A stretch of 64,000 nucleotides of DNA from NCBI GenBank assembly GCA_024449915.1, contig JAMZAV010000161.1:248001-312000 (forward strand). The letters are read 5' to 3'. This document shows positions 24,873 through 36,657 of this stretch, piece after piece (position 1 is the stretch's first letter; the number at the start of each line of letters is the position of its first letter). Origin of the DNA: Sweltsa coloradensis (Eukaryota > Arthropoda > Insecta > Plecoptera > Chloroperlidae). A program made the position numbers and the translations under genes. The notes under the pieces were generated by a model. The model was not told the DNA's origin and searched no databases. It worked only from the letters and a program-made list of their open reading frames with translations.

Positions 24873-25127
24873 AGGAAACGTCAAAGTCGTTGTTAGACGA
24901 GTGAGTGAGCCATGTGTTGAGTGCGCCGGAACATTTGCATTTAAGTTTGATTATAATATTCGTATAAAATAATAAGGTATTTAAGTTTAGGTCATAGCTT
25001 AGGCCATAATGCTCCACTGTAGCCTAATGATAGGCTTGGAGGCCAAGGTAGGGGGAAGAATAGGAATGTTACCGTGACTCACACATGTGCTCACTCACTC
25101 GTCTAACAACGACTTTGGCGTTTCCCT
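24873..25127. mobile_element. Inverted-repeat element with 54-bp arms
   Basis: The left arm (24873-24926) contains GTCGTTGTTAGACGAGTGAG. The right arm (25074-25127) contains its inverse, CTCACTCGTCTAACAACGAC. Read outwards the ends are AGGAAACG and CGTTTCCCT, each next to a TA that could be a TA target duplication. The ~150-bp centre is AT-rich and non-coding. A MITE of a TA-inserting family is likely but unproven. Confidence 0.6.
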
Positions 25128-26690
25128 ATTTTAACATTATTTTTAGTTAAAATTTTAACATTTAATAGCATCTTACAAAATTTTGATAAGTCGGTTACAC
25201 GCAACCAATAATAAACCAATAAATCATGTTATTGTGATATTTCATAACATACTTATTTTTATTTGATGAGCGTATAGAGAGTGTAACGAATGCGGCGAAG
25301 ACTTCTTTCAATTCGACTACCATGAGGAAAATAGTTCTGGTTTGTTCGATATCTACCGAAAAACTACAATCTTGCTAAAAAAATAAAAAAAAAAGTATTT
25401 TTATCGACCCACATACTTATCTTCAGTGGGGGTCTTTATATTTAAAGTGGACACCATCTACAAGTGATCAATAATAACGTGAAGTTTGTCGTTAACTAAA
25501 TAATAAATTTTTAAAATGTATTAACAATTTTCATCAATATCACATAATATAGTTTCCGCTACGTGTGTGTGTAGTTTATTCCGTATCGATGGTCTTGTGC
25601 TATGACCACGGTGCTTCTACGGACGGCGAGTTTAACTTAAAGTGAAACAGCCTATACGTTACGCCTCGCGAGGCATTGAAAGAGAAACGTACACACATGG
25701 ATTCATACGGCGGTCCCGTACGGCGTACACGGACCCGTACGTTTAATGGTGTTTTTAAAAAGTGACGCTTCATAAATTTTACGACGTCCATTCATTCTTC
25801 GCTGGAGCCGATGGACCAATAGGGAGGAAGGACGCGAGGCCAGTCAGCCAGTGATGACGGACGGTCCACGTTCGACTCCCGCCTCGTGGAAAATATTGCG
25901 TCAGGTTATTGCTGTCTGCTCATCTAGCTCGTTCGTCCAGTTAGCGGAAAACATCAGGGTTTTTATTATCATTATCTGCTATGTGTTGGAAATTGGAATA
26001 TATAACTGTGCACAAGTAATAAATTAGACTGCACGTTATTGTCCAATACTATACAGATTTCGGTTTGTATGAATTGAAAAATGAAATTAATTTTAACACG
26101 TCAGTTATTATATGGTATATACTCTTTTTAATTTTACTCAGTCTACGTTGTCTAGTTATTGAGCCCACATTAATTATGACTCATAATGACAGATTATAAG
26201 GCAGAAAATTGCTTGCGTTCAAAACTTACAGAGTAAGAAAATTGGATTTTTCAACGTAGGTCGTAGATACATCCAAAATACTACCTCTATTTAAAAAATA
26301 AATTACATAGGGTATTTAAATTAAAAAGTAATTGCAGTGCGATGAACTTATTTATACAATATAATACCTGGTTGTACATTGGTTTAACTTTCATGCATCT
26401 GCTTGGCATTGTTATAATGCAGAAGGTACAACGTGAAAATAGACTAAATTTTGTTCAACCTCGATTTTATCATCAGTCGACTGTGACGCAGACACCCTGT
26501 CAGCCGAGGTCCCGGATCAAACCCTGGGGGAGACACTGTTCTCATTATTGTCTTTAATACCATAATATTGGTTTAAAATTAAACTGCAGCAGAGCAATAA
26601 ACTTTTCGAGTTGTTACACTTAAGTTGAAAAGTTTTACTAACATAACATTGAGAAGACCTTTGGTCTACATAAGCGTAATAAGAAAACAA
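25128..26690. other. Unassigned stretch
   Basis: AT-rich apart from 25600-25900, which is CpG-richer and has a 63-codon minus frame with no known domain. Near its end is a weak tRNA-like piece (25834-25890). Confidence 0.4.
25834..25890 (+). repeat. Possible truncated tRNA-like sequence
   Basis: CACGTTCGACTCCCGCCTCG resembles a B box, with CGAGGC and GCCTCG able to pair as an acceptor-like stem. There is no credible A box. Confidence 0.25.
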
Positions 26691-27258
26691 AAATCTCGTT
26701 AATGGTGGAGGTGCCGGGTATTAATAAGAGGGAATCTATTCGTTCGGCCAGGAAGCACCCGACGTATATGAAACTTTACATAGTTGTCAATGAAGCATAC
26801 ACGAACACCCAAGAGTCATAGATTATCAATATTCTTTGTTAATCCTTCAGAAGAGTCAATCTCGACTGTTTAACAAAATCTAAATTTGTAAAAATCAATT
26901 TATTTTTAATAATAATGTGAAAACAATTTTAAGGAAAGTCAGCCCTTAATTTCCACTTTTATGACAACTGTGAAAACTTTCTATGACAATCAACCGAGCG
27001 ATAAGGAATTTGCCTAAAACTCATGTCCTATATCCTCATAATAATATGTAAAGTTTTGGGTGACACTAGCTCGGTCCTCCTATATGACCACCAGACACAT
27101 TTAGTATCATCCTTGTTGAAGGTCAAGGACATAAAACAACCGCATGTCAATCTGAGCTGAGGCACTGTTCGGTTTTATCGTCAGACGCGACACACACACA
27201 CACAGACGGACGGACAGAAAAGTTATGCTTATCCAAAGGAGCTTCGCCTTCTTATAAG
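26691..27258 (+). mobile_element. GGAGCGAAGC-ended repeat, copy C
   Basis: The left block GGTGGAGGTGCCGGGTA (about 26704) is separated by ~330 bp of AT-rich DNA from the right part. The right part has GGTGACACTAGCTCGGTCCTCC, GTTGAAGGTCAAGGACA, CGCATGTCAATC, TTTTATCGTCAGACGCGACAC, an (AC)n stretch, AGACGGACGGACAGAAAAGT and finally GGAGCTTCGCC (27238). Order and orientation match copies A and F, so this copy has been interrupted or has diverged in its middle. Confidence 0.6.
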
Positions 27259-29182
27259 TATTACATTGAAGTGCAATTACTAAAATCTATGCCTCGTAAC
27301 TAAGACCCCTGGAGCCATACGCCTCAGACTTGCTTGCGTCTCTGCCTGAACCAAAGCTTACGGTTTTCTTATTTTGTCTGGTGAAAAGAGATATTTTATG
27401 TGACGGACTATGTATAAATGCTAACCAGTCACAATTCTTTGAAATATTTCAAATTCAAGATTTATCTGTGCGACGGGTGTTATATATTGAGAATCCAAGC
27501 AAGGAAAACTGAGAATTGCTTCTAAACCGATTCTCAGCTCACTATAGACGTCAGAATAGTAATTTTGCCAATCTTTGTACTCGTTTTACAGACAGAGCTA
27601 TCGATAGTTTTCTTTTCTCCGTAATTTCTATTACAATTTGCATCCACTGGCTCTACTTGTTCTATAATATTACATTTCTTCTATTCTCTCAAATATACTT
27701 CTGAAAATTTGCCTTTTATGTCGCTCCCAGCATTACCCAGATATATGTTATTGAACATTAAAGAAACCAGCACCACATTTCTAACCAACCCAATCTCTTC
27801 TCCATAATCCTTTTATTCACACTAGCTCATCTCGTCCATTTTCACTGTTCGAGCTTTCAAGAAAATCTAAAGCGAAGAAAAAATCAATTATATAGAGGTG
27901 ATGGTATCGTGAACAATTAATATTATGCAATTTTCAAGGGTCAAGTCACTGTTTTAAGAAAAATGGAATGATTATGATTTACATTTTTTTATTTTGGTGT
28001 CTGCAAAACAAGCTGTAGCCAAACTTATACTAAGGAGATTTTACAATAAATTTAAAAAAATATGTTTTTTCACTAATAGTGGTTCCTAAAGATACGAATA
28101 GACCATCGCAACACACATATTATTAACTCATGTGTCAAACCTTCTGAACGATTTGAAAAACCTTAGAATATTCACATGTTGTGCAAATGTTGTTTTAGTA
28201 TTTACCAATGGGCATATTTTCTCCTACCCTCTCTGAGCAAACTTGGTCTTTATTGGAGCGACAAACGCATAACAAGTGTAGATATTTGTTAAAGTTGTTT
28301 ACGTGTGCTCACGTGTTTTTCACTGAATGTTCTGCTTATCACAATTGAAACGGAGTGTACTTAATTACAAATGAAATATTGTGAAATCGAAGTCTAATTG
28401 CAAATAACCCATCAAACAACCACAGCTAACTTTAGAAGTTATTTATGGTTTATAAATTGAATACCGTTGATATCAATATAGCATATCTGGAAGGAAGAGT
28501 AAATACATGAGAATATATATTGAGTTGTAAAAGTACAGACACCAATCGCATACAAGTAAACTGAATGAAAGTAAATACGTATACTTTGAAAGTTTTAAAT
28601 TGTATCAATATTTATTTTGTATCCGGCTTCAAAGAATATTTTATTGAATCCTGTGTTGATACATGATGTGAGAGAGATAAAGAGTTGTAGCGAGTCTGAA
28701 AATATTCGTTCGAACGTCTCCCGACAACGACAGGACAACAGAAAATTGCTGCTATTAAAGTGGTGGTTACCAAAACGTATTAATCGAATTTATCGATTCG
28801 CATGATGATTTTGAAATGTAAAAAAAAGATGTTCTAAACTACTTGCGAAATTCCAATGTATATTCTATATGTTATCAATCGGCTTAAATTATACGCTGTC
28901 GTTTCGAAGGTCTTTAAATCGTGGCTAATGCCCCCCCCCCCCCCCCCCCCCCCAATGAGATGGCCCAGGTGTGATAGTCTGCAAGTCTGAAACTCTCTCG
29001 TGGAACTTCTTATACGGACCTCGTCGCAACGCAATAATCGGTGTAATTTATCTGAATCGAAGTTCGCCATGAGTCGCAATAATCGTTGTAATTTATATCT
29101 TCACGGTACATGAAGTCTCGACGGGAGAATATCCCCCAGCCACAGTGGCCTGCTCCGACCGAGATAAGGAGTTTAGGAACGT
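27259..29182. other. AT-rich stretch
   Basis: No gene was recognised. A poly-C run occurs at 28931-28953. Confidence 0.45.
28931..28953. repeat. Poly-C run, 23 bp
   Basis: A homopolymer C tract. It yields a spurious poly-Gly frame on the minus strand. Confidence 0.92.
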
Positions 29183-29251
29183 GTCCTGGTCGAGGTAGCG
29201 GGTGTAGAACCCAGGACCCGTGCACTGGGTTCGAGACCCGGGTCGTATCTT
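29183..29251 (+). repeat. tRNA-like sequence
   Basis: TGGTCGAGGTAGCGG and GGGTTCGAGACCC sit at roughly A-box and B-box spacing. The acceptor is not paired. It lies directly upstream of a second tRNA-like unit. Confidence 0.4.
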
Positions 29252-29261
29252 TTATTATTGT

Positions 29262-29335
29262 GTGGCTCGTTGGTCTTGTGGTTAGCATCTCTGCTTCCAA
29301 TGCAGCAGATCCAGGGTTCGATTCCCGCTAAAGTC
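29262..29335 (+). repeat. tRNA-derived SINE head
   Basis: A-box-like TGGTCTTGTGGTTAGCA and B box GGGTTCGATTCCC at normal spacing. The anticodon arm CTGC-TTCCAAT-GCAG is intact and would place CCA in the anticodon. The T-stem and acceptor do not pair well, so this is not a functional tRNA(Trp). It is followed by a small hairpin CAGAAGTTTTTTAACTTCTG. Confidence 0.55.
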
Positions 29336-32139
29336 AGAAGTTTTTTAACTTCTGATTTGGACTCAAGTCCATCAGTTCTTGTATTAGGAATTTGTAAACG
29401 GTGACTTTGGAGCCGTCCTAGCAACGAGGCACATAATAAATTTAAAGTTGTTCTGAATCGGCCTTGTTGATTCTGGCGTTGATCCGCGGGTGTTCGCACT
29501 GTCCATACCACTAATTGCTATATATTTCCTATTAAAAATATCAATCTTTGGTTGGCTATCGTTCACTCGTCGATTGCTTCGGGGCCTACACGGTTGGCTT
29601 GGTTGCTTTGGTTTACTGTCCCTCACTGAAAATCAGTTATATGACTGAGTGGGTAGACTCCAAATACGAATTTATTTATTTATTTTATTTATTGTAGTTG
29701 CCATAGAAACGTATTAAGAAACGTGCAGAAGTGTTGTTACGCTTTGTATTGCGAAATATTTGTGCAAAACAAACACCATAAATAATAAAATAAAAAAAAC
29801 ACATGTAAAACTGATGTCCATTGGTAACATGCACATTATTGATGCGAGTTTTTCGGTGCACACTTCCTGGCTCTAATTCAAGCAAGGCTACAAGGAAGAA
29901 TTCAAAACTTCTCAATTTTAGTGTGGATGAGAGTCTGGTCATCTGTTTTACGTTGTTTTAAAAAAAGTTTATCACTTTCCAGGTCAATAAGCTTATCTTA
30001 TCTTACATTAAACATGCATGCTATAGTTACAAAATAACAATGAACACTGCTGGAAGTAATAATAAACCAACCAGACTTGAAAGAATTCATAGAACTAGAA
30101 TTTCTGAGTGCTTAGTATCACTGGTAATTTCTCAAGCTAGTTTTTATTACCATTAAAATATAACAATTACACACAATAATGTTTACAGTTATAGTTTGAC
30201 CCTCACATCATTTTCACAAAACAATTATAGCATAAGGGGATTTGATTTCATTTCATTTGATGCCCTCACCGGAAACGAATAAAATAAATCAATAAACTAC
30301 ACGTGCATTGGACAAACGGATGCGGTTCGAGTGCCATATGAAATGGCATTGATTTTCACATTTGTTTTGCAACTCTTCCATCCATATTTTAGTACATTAC
30401 CTTCCTTAAGGAAGGAGTTTAATATTATCTTAACGTATAATAATATCGTATTTATTTGATTGATGGCATAATAAATGAAGATAAAAGTGTCACAATTCCG
30501 TTAAAGATACATGGCCTAAGTTCCACAAATATAATTTAAAAACGCATACAGGCAGCTATCGCGCCCTAATAAACGTGCATTTTGGTGTAATTTACTTGAA
30601 CTTATCATACATTTACGAGAAAAGCAAATATCTCCTCCTTTTCACAAGTAATCGTCTTTATGTACGTTCATAACTTCGTAATGTGCTATGACCTGTAATA
30701 TACTCGTGTTATGTCCCTGAATGATGTTACTGCATGGGCCGTTGTTAAACTATGCGCTATGTAAAAAGTACGGACGACAACGGTTGCTGTTACCGATAAG
30801 TCAAATTACCCCCCCCCCCTCAACCCCCACACACAACGGTCGGATGACCCCCAACCACCAACCAACCGGTGCACTGCACAGCAATATTTCAGAAGGTTTT
30901 TGTTTTTCTGCGGTATATGATTTATGATTTCCATTTTCCATATTATTCCAGTGCAATTGCAGTGATACATGCAATTCGAGGCGGTTGTCGAGCAAGTGGC
31001 GTCCACTGCGTGTTCGCTCGAATGGATTCTGTTATTCTTTGATAATATCCTCAGTACGATGATTCTGGACAATATATACGTGACTTACTTGGATATATAT
31101 CTCGTAACAAGAAATGTTGTATTTTCTTCAGAAAACTTATCGGACGTTTTGTACCTCAATTTCCGTCTCAGAAAACGGAATACTATATTTTCTTTACTTT
31201 TTCCACCGTCTACCGTTTCCATGTTTTCCATTTACAAACGTTCCGCTAAAATAAGTAAGAATCAAGGATGTGGAAATAAAAAAGTATGGGATTTTTAGAA
31301 CTACATCGTATATAGACAACATTAAATTGAAGTGGGAAGCAACTTTCAAATCGGAAACAAAAGAAAGTACGGGTACATCCGAGTCTTCCATCTCTATGTC
31401 GGTACAAAAGACACATTAGTGTTCTTTCGATTACCCTACTTGCATAAACTGGGGCGTGATTCTACTCCGTCAATCCATCAAGAATTGAGCATACACAAAT
31501 TGGCTGTAATGTCTTTTAAGTGTGTGTGCTATTTTTTCAGTTTGGGTGTGGTTTAGAAGCATTGTAAAAGAATGAACTGACAAATAACGTACGTTAAGTA
31601 TTTAGTAAGTTCTGCTTTCTTTAAAATTAAACCCTTTAAATATCACCCCATGCAGTCACTAAATTAGGCTGTAAATAAGTAGCCTCCAAATACACATTTG
31701 TTATTATTCATGATATGTAAATATTTGTGGTAGCTGTATGTAGCCTATTTATTGCTATAGCTTTTCCGCAATAAGTTACATAAGAGACCTTCACACTTGC
31801 TATCTTTATATTTAGCCTTGTTTCATGACCTCATATACCATACTTCGATCGGTGTCCATGTACGCCAACATATCTGGAATTGGCAAAACATCAATGTTAT
31901 TGATGTTTACAAAAATATTTCAACACTTGGTTACTTGTATTGCAAAATAATGTATTAAAATGGCATGTATATCAAAATTTACGTAAACCGTACAATCGTG
32001 TATGAACTTAGCATTATCAAAGTCTAACCAGTTGTAAACACAACAAAAGGGTCATGAAAATAAGTAATTTCTAGAATTTCTAGCTCAAAATCAATAATTT
32101 TATTTCACGTGAGTACCGTAGAACTTTAATCTTTAAAAC
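29336..32139. other. Unassigned stretch
   Basis: Holds a 24-bp motif shared with 61.25 kb (separate entry), an 11-bp poly-C run at 30809-30819 and chance frames. The longest is 109 codons at 30969-31298, lysine/serine-rich near its end, with no domain recognised. Confidence 0.4.
29646..29692 (+). repeat. GAGTGGGTAGACTC repeat, copy 1
   Basis: GAGTGGGTAGACTCCAAATA followed by CGAAT and a TTTATTTATT tract recurs at 61245-61285 with one substitution. The pattern is like a LINE or SINE 3' end with a T/A-rich tail. Confidence 0.5.
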
Positions 32140-32145
32140 GATGGC

Positions 32146-33152
32146 CAGTGTGTGCTAGCTATTTTTCTGGACATATCACGCGCCTTTGACAAGGTTTGGC
32201 ATGACGGGCTCTGTTACAAGCTGCTGCAACTAAGAGTCCCTTTTGTAATGGTGCGCTTCATCCGAGCTTTTCTCACGGGACGTCTCGCTTGTGTGCGTGT
32301 TAACGATCAAGTATCCCGCTCGTTTACCCCTCTTTCTGGCGTGCCTCAAGGTTCCTGCCTCTCTCCTCTTCTCTACCTGATCTACTGCCACGAATATCTC
32401 CTCCCTCGTCCCGTTACCTTGCCTTAGCCCTCTATGCAGACGACACGGCCTACTGGTGCAAAGGGCGCACAGCGAGAGAAGTCTTCCGCCGTCTACAGCG
32501 CCAAATTAAAGCTCTGGAAGCTTGGATGCGTCGTTGGCGTGTATTGCCGAACGCCTTAAAGACACAGCTTATCCTTTTTCACCACCGGCACAAAACGCAG
32601 AAAATGTCTCAACGACCACTCCGTCAGTCCATCTCACTTTGGGGCGCTACGGTGTACCCTAGTCGGTCTGCCAAGTACCTTGGAGTAACCTTTACAGACA
32701 TTCTGAACTGGGGTGCTCATTGCCGTGACGTCATCAACCGTGCGCAGTCGAGACTAAATTTACTCGTGATGCTTCGTGGGCGACTTTCTGGATGCAGTTT
32801 CCGCACTCTACGGCACACTTATAAAACTTTCATCCGTCCCCTCTTTGAATACGCGGCCCCGGCGCTGACACCCGTCTTTGGAGGATGTCTCCAGCAATAC
32901 TTCTCGCTGGAGCGAAGAATCCTTCGCCGCATCGCGCGGCTTCCTCCGATGACGCGGAATGAAGACGTGTATGCCCAAACCGGCGTCGGTGGTATCAGCG
33001 CTCGACTCGACACCCTCGCAGGGGCTTACGTGCAACGTCTTCAAGCAGGCGGCAGGAATGAGCTTCACGACCTCGTTTCGCGTCCTCGAGTCTTCAGACC
33101 TCTACCGCGATTCAAGTACCCTTATCCGCCTTTTGCCTTTCAATTTGTCTAA
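32146..33152 (+). pseudogene. Reverse transcriptase fragment, jockey-like, frameshifted
   Basis: The first part reads FLDISRAFDKVWHDGL (motif A, catalytic Asp) and SGVPQGSCLSPLLYLIY (motif B region) in one frame to about 32390. The reading then shifts by one base between roughly 32385 and 32410 and continues as ALYADDTAYW (YADD at 32433-32444, motif C). It goes on as ALKTQLILFHHR, SAKYLGVTF and an arginine-rich C-terminal domain that ends at 33152. The frameshift sits between the two catalytic blocks, so no active enzyme could be made. Residue order and wording fit the jockey clade of arthropod LINEs; the clade call is from memory of the family style. Confidence 0.88.
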
Positions 33153-33248
33153 CTTTATAAATGTCATGTTCTCTTGTTGTTTTTCATGTAATGTTTAATT
33201 TGTAACTCTGTTATCACTGTGTTAGGCTACAGAGGGCACACTTGCCCT

Positions 33249-33290
33249 GCATTAGCCTTTATTTATTTATTTTATTTATTTATTTATTTA
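33249..33290. repeat. (TTTA)n tract at LINE tail-to-tail junction
   Basis: The tetranucleotide tract can serve as the 3' tail of either flanking LINE: TTTATTTA for the plus element, AAATAAAT for the minus element. One copy probably inserted at or beside the other's tail. Confidence 0.85.
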
Positions 33291-33514
33291 ACGTCTATCC
33301 TATTCAGTTATAAAAAACTGATTTACAAAGGAGGACAACTAAAGAAATCTAATTACATAGATGCAGAAACAACAATAAACTACATTTTCGTAGATATTTG
33401 AAATAGTAGCATTACAACAACAATGCATTTAAACACAACAATTTTGGTAACAAATAAAAAAAATATATTATATGCATTTAATGAATGAATCAAATATAAA
33501 AAAGGGTGTAGAAT

Positions 33515-33587
33515 GAAAAGAAAAGAAAAGAAAGGGGGGAAAAAAGGGGAAAAAAGAAAAAGACAAAGAAAAAGAAAAGAAAGAGGA

Positions 33588-33619
<32 letters not shown>

Positions 33620-33675
33620 AGAAAAAAAAAACATTAAAAAAGAAAAACGAAAAAAAAAAAAAAAAAAAAATGATT
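33515..33675. repeat. A/G-rich low-complexity tract inside the LINE 3' UTR
   Basis: (GAAA)n and poly-A sequence. A shorter form is present at the same place in the 53.9-kb copy, so the tract belongs to the element and has expanded here. Confidence 0.85.
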
Positions 33676-34135
33676 TATTAGACGATCCCACCCAAACGAA
33701 TATGAGGTTTGCCAAAAATCAGGAACAGCAAATCAGGGAGTAATCAATCTTTCGCGGAAGAAACCACCGAACGCGAATCTTCATTCTTGTGTTCAACCAT
33801 CATTCTTGTGTTCAAATCTTGATAACAATTTAGTGCAAAAGATCTTGACTCTAATATATAATTATATCAGATATATAATTATTTAAAATTGTTCATGTCA
33901 AAAACTGATCACAGCAATGATACAGGACACCTAACTCAAGTTGCAAGTTCCACCAGTGGGCGGCAAACCAGACAATCTAGGCAGAAAAATATCAATTGAA
34001 AATACATTGAATACATCAAAATCAAAGCAATAATGAACAAACAAAGAGAACAGCAAAATCATAAATAAGAACATATGAAGATAAATTAACATTACATAAA
34101 CACAGAGACAATGCCCCACAAATAAATAGTAAAAA

Positions 34136-34777
34136 TCAATTCTTCTTTGTTCTTCGATTCATTATCATTGCTTCAATTTTACTTTTAAATTGTACTATTC
34201 CTAGCTCAGTAAACTGGCTTCTAATATCATAAGAAATTGAATTCCAAAAGGATACTCCTCTGTACAAGAATGACCTTCTTAATGATTCAGAAATTAATTT
34301 AGGAACTTTCAAAGAGTTTATTAGAATAGAATTTCTATCACGATCAACAAATTGAAAAATATTGGGTAAAATACCTGAATACATACCTTTCAATATTTTG
34401 TATGTATTTACCAGTACGCTATATTTCATTCTTTCCTCAATCGTGAAGCAATCAGATTGTAAATCTTGGCTCATAGGAATTGAATCAAACAGATGGTCAA
34501 TTCTCTTCTGAAGTACAACATATTCGGTAGAAGGTCTTACTGCCCAAACCACTAAACAATAATCAATAATAGAGTGAATATAAGAATCTACAAGTAACCT
34601 CAACATTCTCTCTGTTACAAACCTCTTCATTCTACTTATAATTCCTATTGCTGATGATACTTTATTACATACATATTCATAATGTTTCTTAAAATTTAAA
34701 TTACAATCTAAGAAAACTCCAAGATATTTAAATTCATATACTCTAGAAATTTGCTTACCATTACAATTCAACGTCAA
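34136..34777 (-). pseudogene. LINE ORF2 C-terminal part
   Basis: Begins LNCNGKQISRVYEFKYLGVF, the thumb-proximal block that follows the reverse transcriptase palm (FKYLG motif). It continues through SAIGIISRMKRF and DSYIHSIIDYCLVVW, then a FWNSISYDIRSQFTE region typical of the C-terminus of CR1/jockey-type ORF2, ending at 34136. It is offset by one base from the upstream palm segment, the break lying at 34774-34780. Open for 213 codons otherwise. Confidence 0.85.
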
Positions 34778-35255
34778 ATGAATTCATTCATGCTTCTATC
34801 ATTAGCCTTATGAAAAATCATAAAATTTGTTTTACTATAATTAATATCAAGTTCCTGAGTTTTAAACCAATCATCCATCCTCTTTAAAACTTCTTGAAGA
34901 CGTCTTACGATCTCTTCAACATCCACACCTTCTAAATAAAAGACCAAGTCATCAGCATATAAGATATAATTGATTCCTCCCATTATAGTAGATATATCAT
35001 CTATGTAAAGAATAAATAAAAGGGGTCCTAATATTGATCCTTGTGGTACTCCACAAAATATATTGAATACTTTTGAACTATATTTTGCAAGATTGATAAA
35101 CATTTTTCTTTTTAAAAAATAATCCGCCAATATTGATAACAAATAAGGACTTATGTTATACCTGGTTTTTAGTTTTATTAAAAGAGGTAAAAAAGGTACT
35201 GAATCAAATGCTTTCCTAAGATCAACAAAAACAGCTCCTGCCCTCTGGGCAGGTA
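34774..35255 (-). pseudogene. LINE reverse transcriptase palm, 5'-truncated
   Basis: The frame is open from about 35252: GAVFVDLRKAFDSV (motif A, about 35195-35230), then NISPYLLSILADYFLKRKMF, GVPQGSILGPLLFILYIDDI (motif B, about 35000-35054) and ILYADDLVF (YADD at 34948-34959). It ends in MIFHKAND and a TGA at 34774-34776 caused by the one-base shift relative to the downstream part. Upstream of motif A the reading runs into stops, which marks the truncation. Fingers and endonuclease are missing. Confidence 0.87.
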
Positions 35256-36326
35256 AAATACAATAAATTAATTAATTATTAATCTTTAATTTATAATGTT
35301 CTTGTAAAACAAGATCATAACTTTAATATCCTTTTTCTGCAACACATAGTATTGGGTATATACAATTTTATTGATACAAGTTCTCAGCTCGCTGAACACG
35401 TAAGTTAATGCTACGTGGCTGTTGATAAAATACACACGCATTTTTAAATCCTTACTTAGCATTAGTCCATCAGATTTTCTTATTGAGATGTATTAATATC
35501 AAAACTATGATTGATATCTTTTTAAACACAGTTTATTCGTAAACGAGCCTAGGAAAAATTCACCAAAGACATGAGCACAACATTTATACATAAAAAATAT
35601 CTTCATGGTACGAATACTTGTTTAAAGTCTCACATTTGCGGATGTTTTATCGGGTCGTTTCTATATATCTCGGAAAACGTTATTTATAGATACCTATTGA
35701 CACAAGACTCGTATCCACACCAATTTAATTCACTATATATACAGTACAAACAAGTTCGAAAACTTTCCAACTTCTTTGCTGTAGTCGTTCCAAACATCTT
35801 AACTCCTCGTGACGTCAGACGTGAAAAACCTTTTGATAAACACTCTCGATAATCTATATTGACAAATAGTTTAAAAGCACATCCCGTTTCTATTGGGCGG
35901 ACTGTATACGTGTCTAGACTCGTTAAGAAGTTAGGACAGAAAGAAGTGAGGTCTCGCCAAAACTTTCGGGAGTTTTTTTTGTGATCGTCGTCAGCCAACG
36001 ACGCGATTCTCTTTATCGAGGGGAATTAAACTCTTATGTGGTATTAATTTGATTTGACGTGAAATGACCCAAGTTTAAGCTAGTTGACCTTACGTCGGTA
36101 AAATATTTTAATGAACTCGGATGAATTTGAGAATGATTGTGTTTGATGAACAGGATTTTACGCTAGTGCCACTGCACTACTGATTGACAGCATAAATGTA
36201 AAAAAAACTGCATAGTTGTCATGGAAGGAGACAGATATCTTTATAATCACAATACAAAAATTAGAAATAAACCCTCGCTGCGTTTGGTAATAACATTATA
36301 AATCGTGTTTAGATGGACAGTTCAAA
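35256..36326. other. AT-rich stretch, nothing recognised
   Basis: No gene was recognised. 104- and 93-codon frames overlap on opposite strands at 35570-36000 with no known domain. Confidence 0.45.
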
Positions 36327-36600
36327 GGTAGCAGAATCGTTGCAATACTGTTCCGTGTTTGCTCGACTCTGATTCGGGAGGTCCCGGTTTCAAATCCCGT
36401 CGAGACCGGCAATCCTGACTGAAGGTTTTTTCCGAGGTTTTCCTCAATCGTTAATGCGAATGCAAGGGATTGAGTCCTCTAAACAGCCCTCGGACATCCC
36501 TTCACAATATTGTCCTATCCGCAACATACCTAGTTAGACACCTGAAGAGGGGCATAAATTGCACCCTGGGCAGGCTTCCCACACAAATTATTTATCATTT
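36327..36600 (+). mobile_element. tRNA-derived SINE, family S1 copy 1
   Basis: A tRNA-like head (CGGGAGGTCCCGGTTTCAAA, B box at 36386-36397) is followed by the body: CGAGACCGGCAATCCTGACT, AAGGTTTTTTCCGAGGTTTT, GCGAATGCAAGGGATTGAGT, AACAGCCCTCGGACATCCCT and CACCTGAAGAGGGGCATAAA. The same blocks occur in the same order, on the minus strand, at 62690-62990. This proves a dispersed family with conserved head and body. Similar 'gaggttttcc...gcgaatgc' SINEs are known to me from arthropods, which supports the host guess. Exact ends and target duplication were not found. Confidence 0.78.
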
Positions 36601-36657
36601 CATTTATCTATTCAGATCTACAATGCACCAACAATCCAGATGTTATGAAGTTAACCT

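Larger units (their letters stand above)
32140..33290 (+). mobile_element. 5'-truncated jockey-like non-LTR retrotransposon
   Basis: The element starts abruptly inside the reverse transcriptase domain at about 32140. It runs to the end of ORF2 (stop at 33150-33152) and through about 90 bp of 3' UTR (with GTGTTAGGCTACAGAGGGCA) into a (TTTA)n tract. 5' truncation is usual for target-primed insertion. Endonuclease and ORF1 are missing. GC content is much higher than in the flanks, as expected of a separate sequence. It meets an opposite-strand LINE tail to tail at the (TTTA)n tract. Confidence 0.85.
33249..35255 (-). mobile_element. 5'-truncated CR1/jockey-group LINE, minus strand
   Basis: Reading on the minus strand, the element starts at about 35255 inside the reverse transcriptase. 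It contains two out-of-frame ORF2 pieces (35255-34774 and 34777-34136) and a long A/T- and CT-rich 3' UTR with a (CTTT)n tract. It ends TGTAAATCAG...ACTGAATAGGAT, then (AAAT)n. The 3' UTR is recognisable elsewhere at 53866-54140 and, more weakly, at 41155-41350, so this is a multi-copy family. Its AT-rich codon use differs sharply from that of the neighbouring plus-strand LINE. Confidence 0.85.

Noticed and set aside
29262..29335. Functional tRNA(Trp) with CCA anticodon
   Set aside because: The anticodon arm folds, but the T-stem and acceptor stem do not.
33513..33743. Lys/Glu/Arg-rich open frame and its Phe/Leu-rich antisense frame
   Set aside because: Both are translations of the GAAA-type low-complexity tract inside a LINE 3' UTR.
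35809..35818. TGACGTCA as a cAMP-response element
   Set aside because: A single 8-mer in 64 kb is expected by chance, and no promoter or gene lies beside it.
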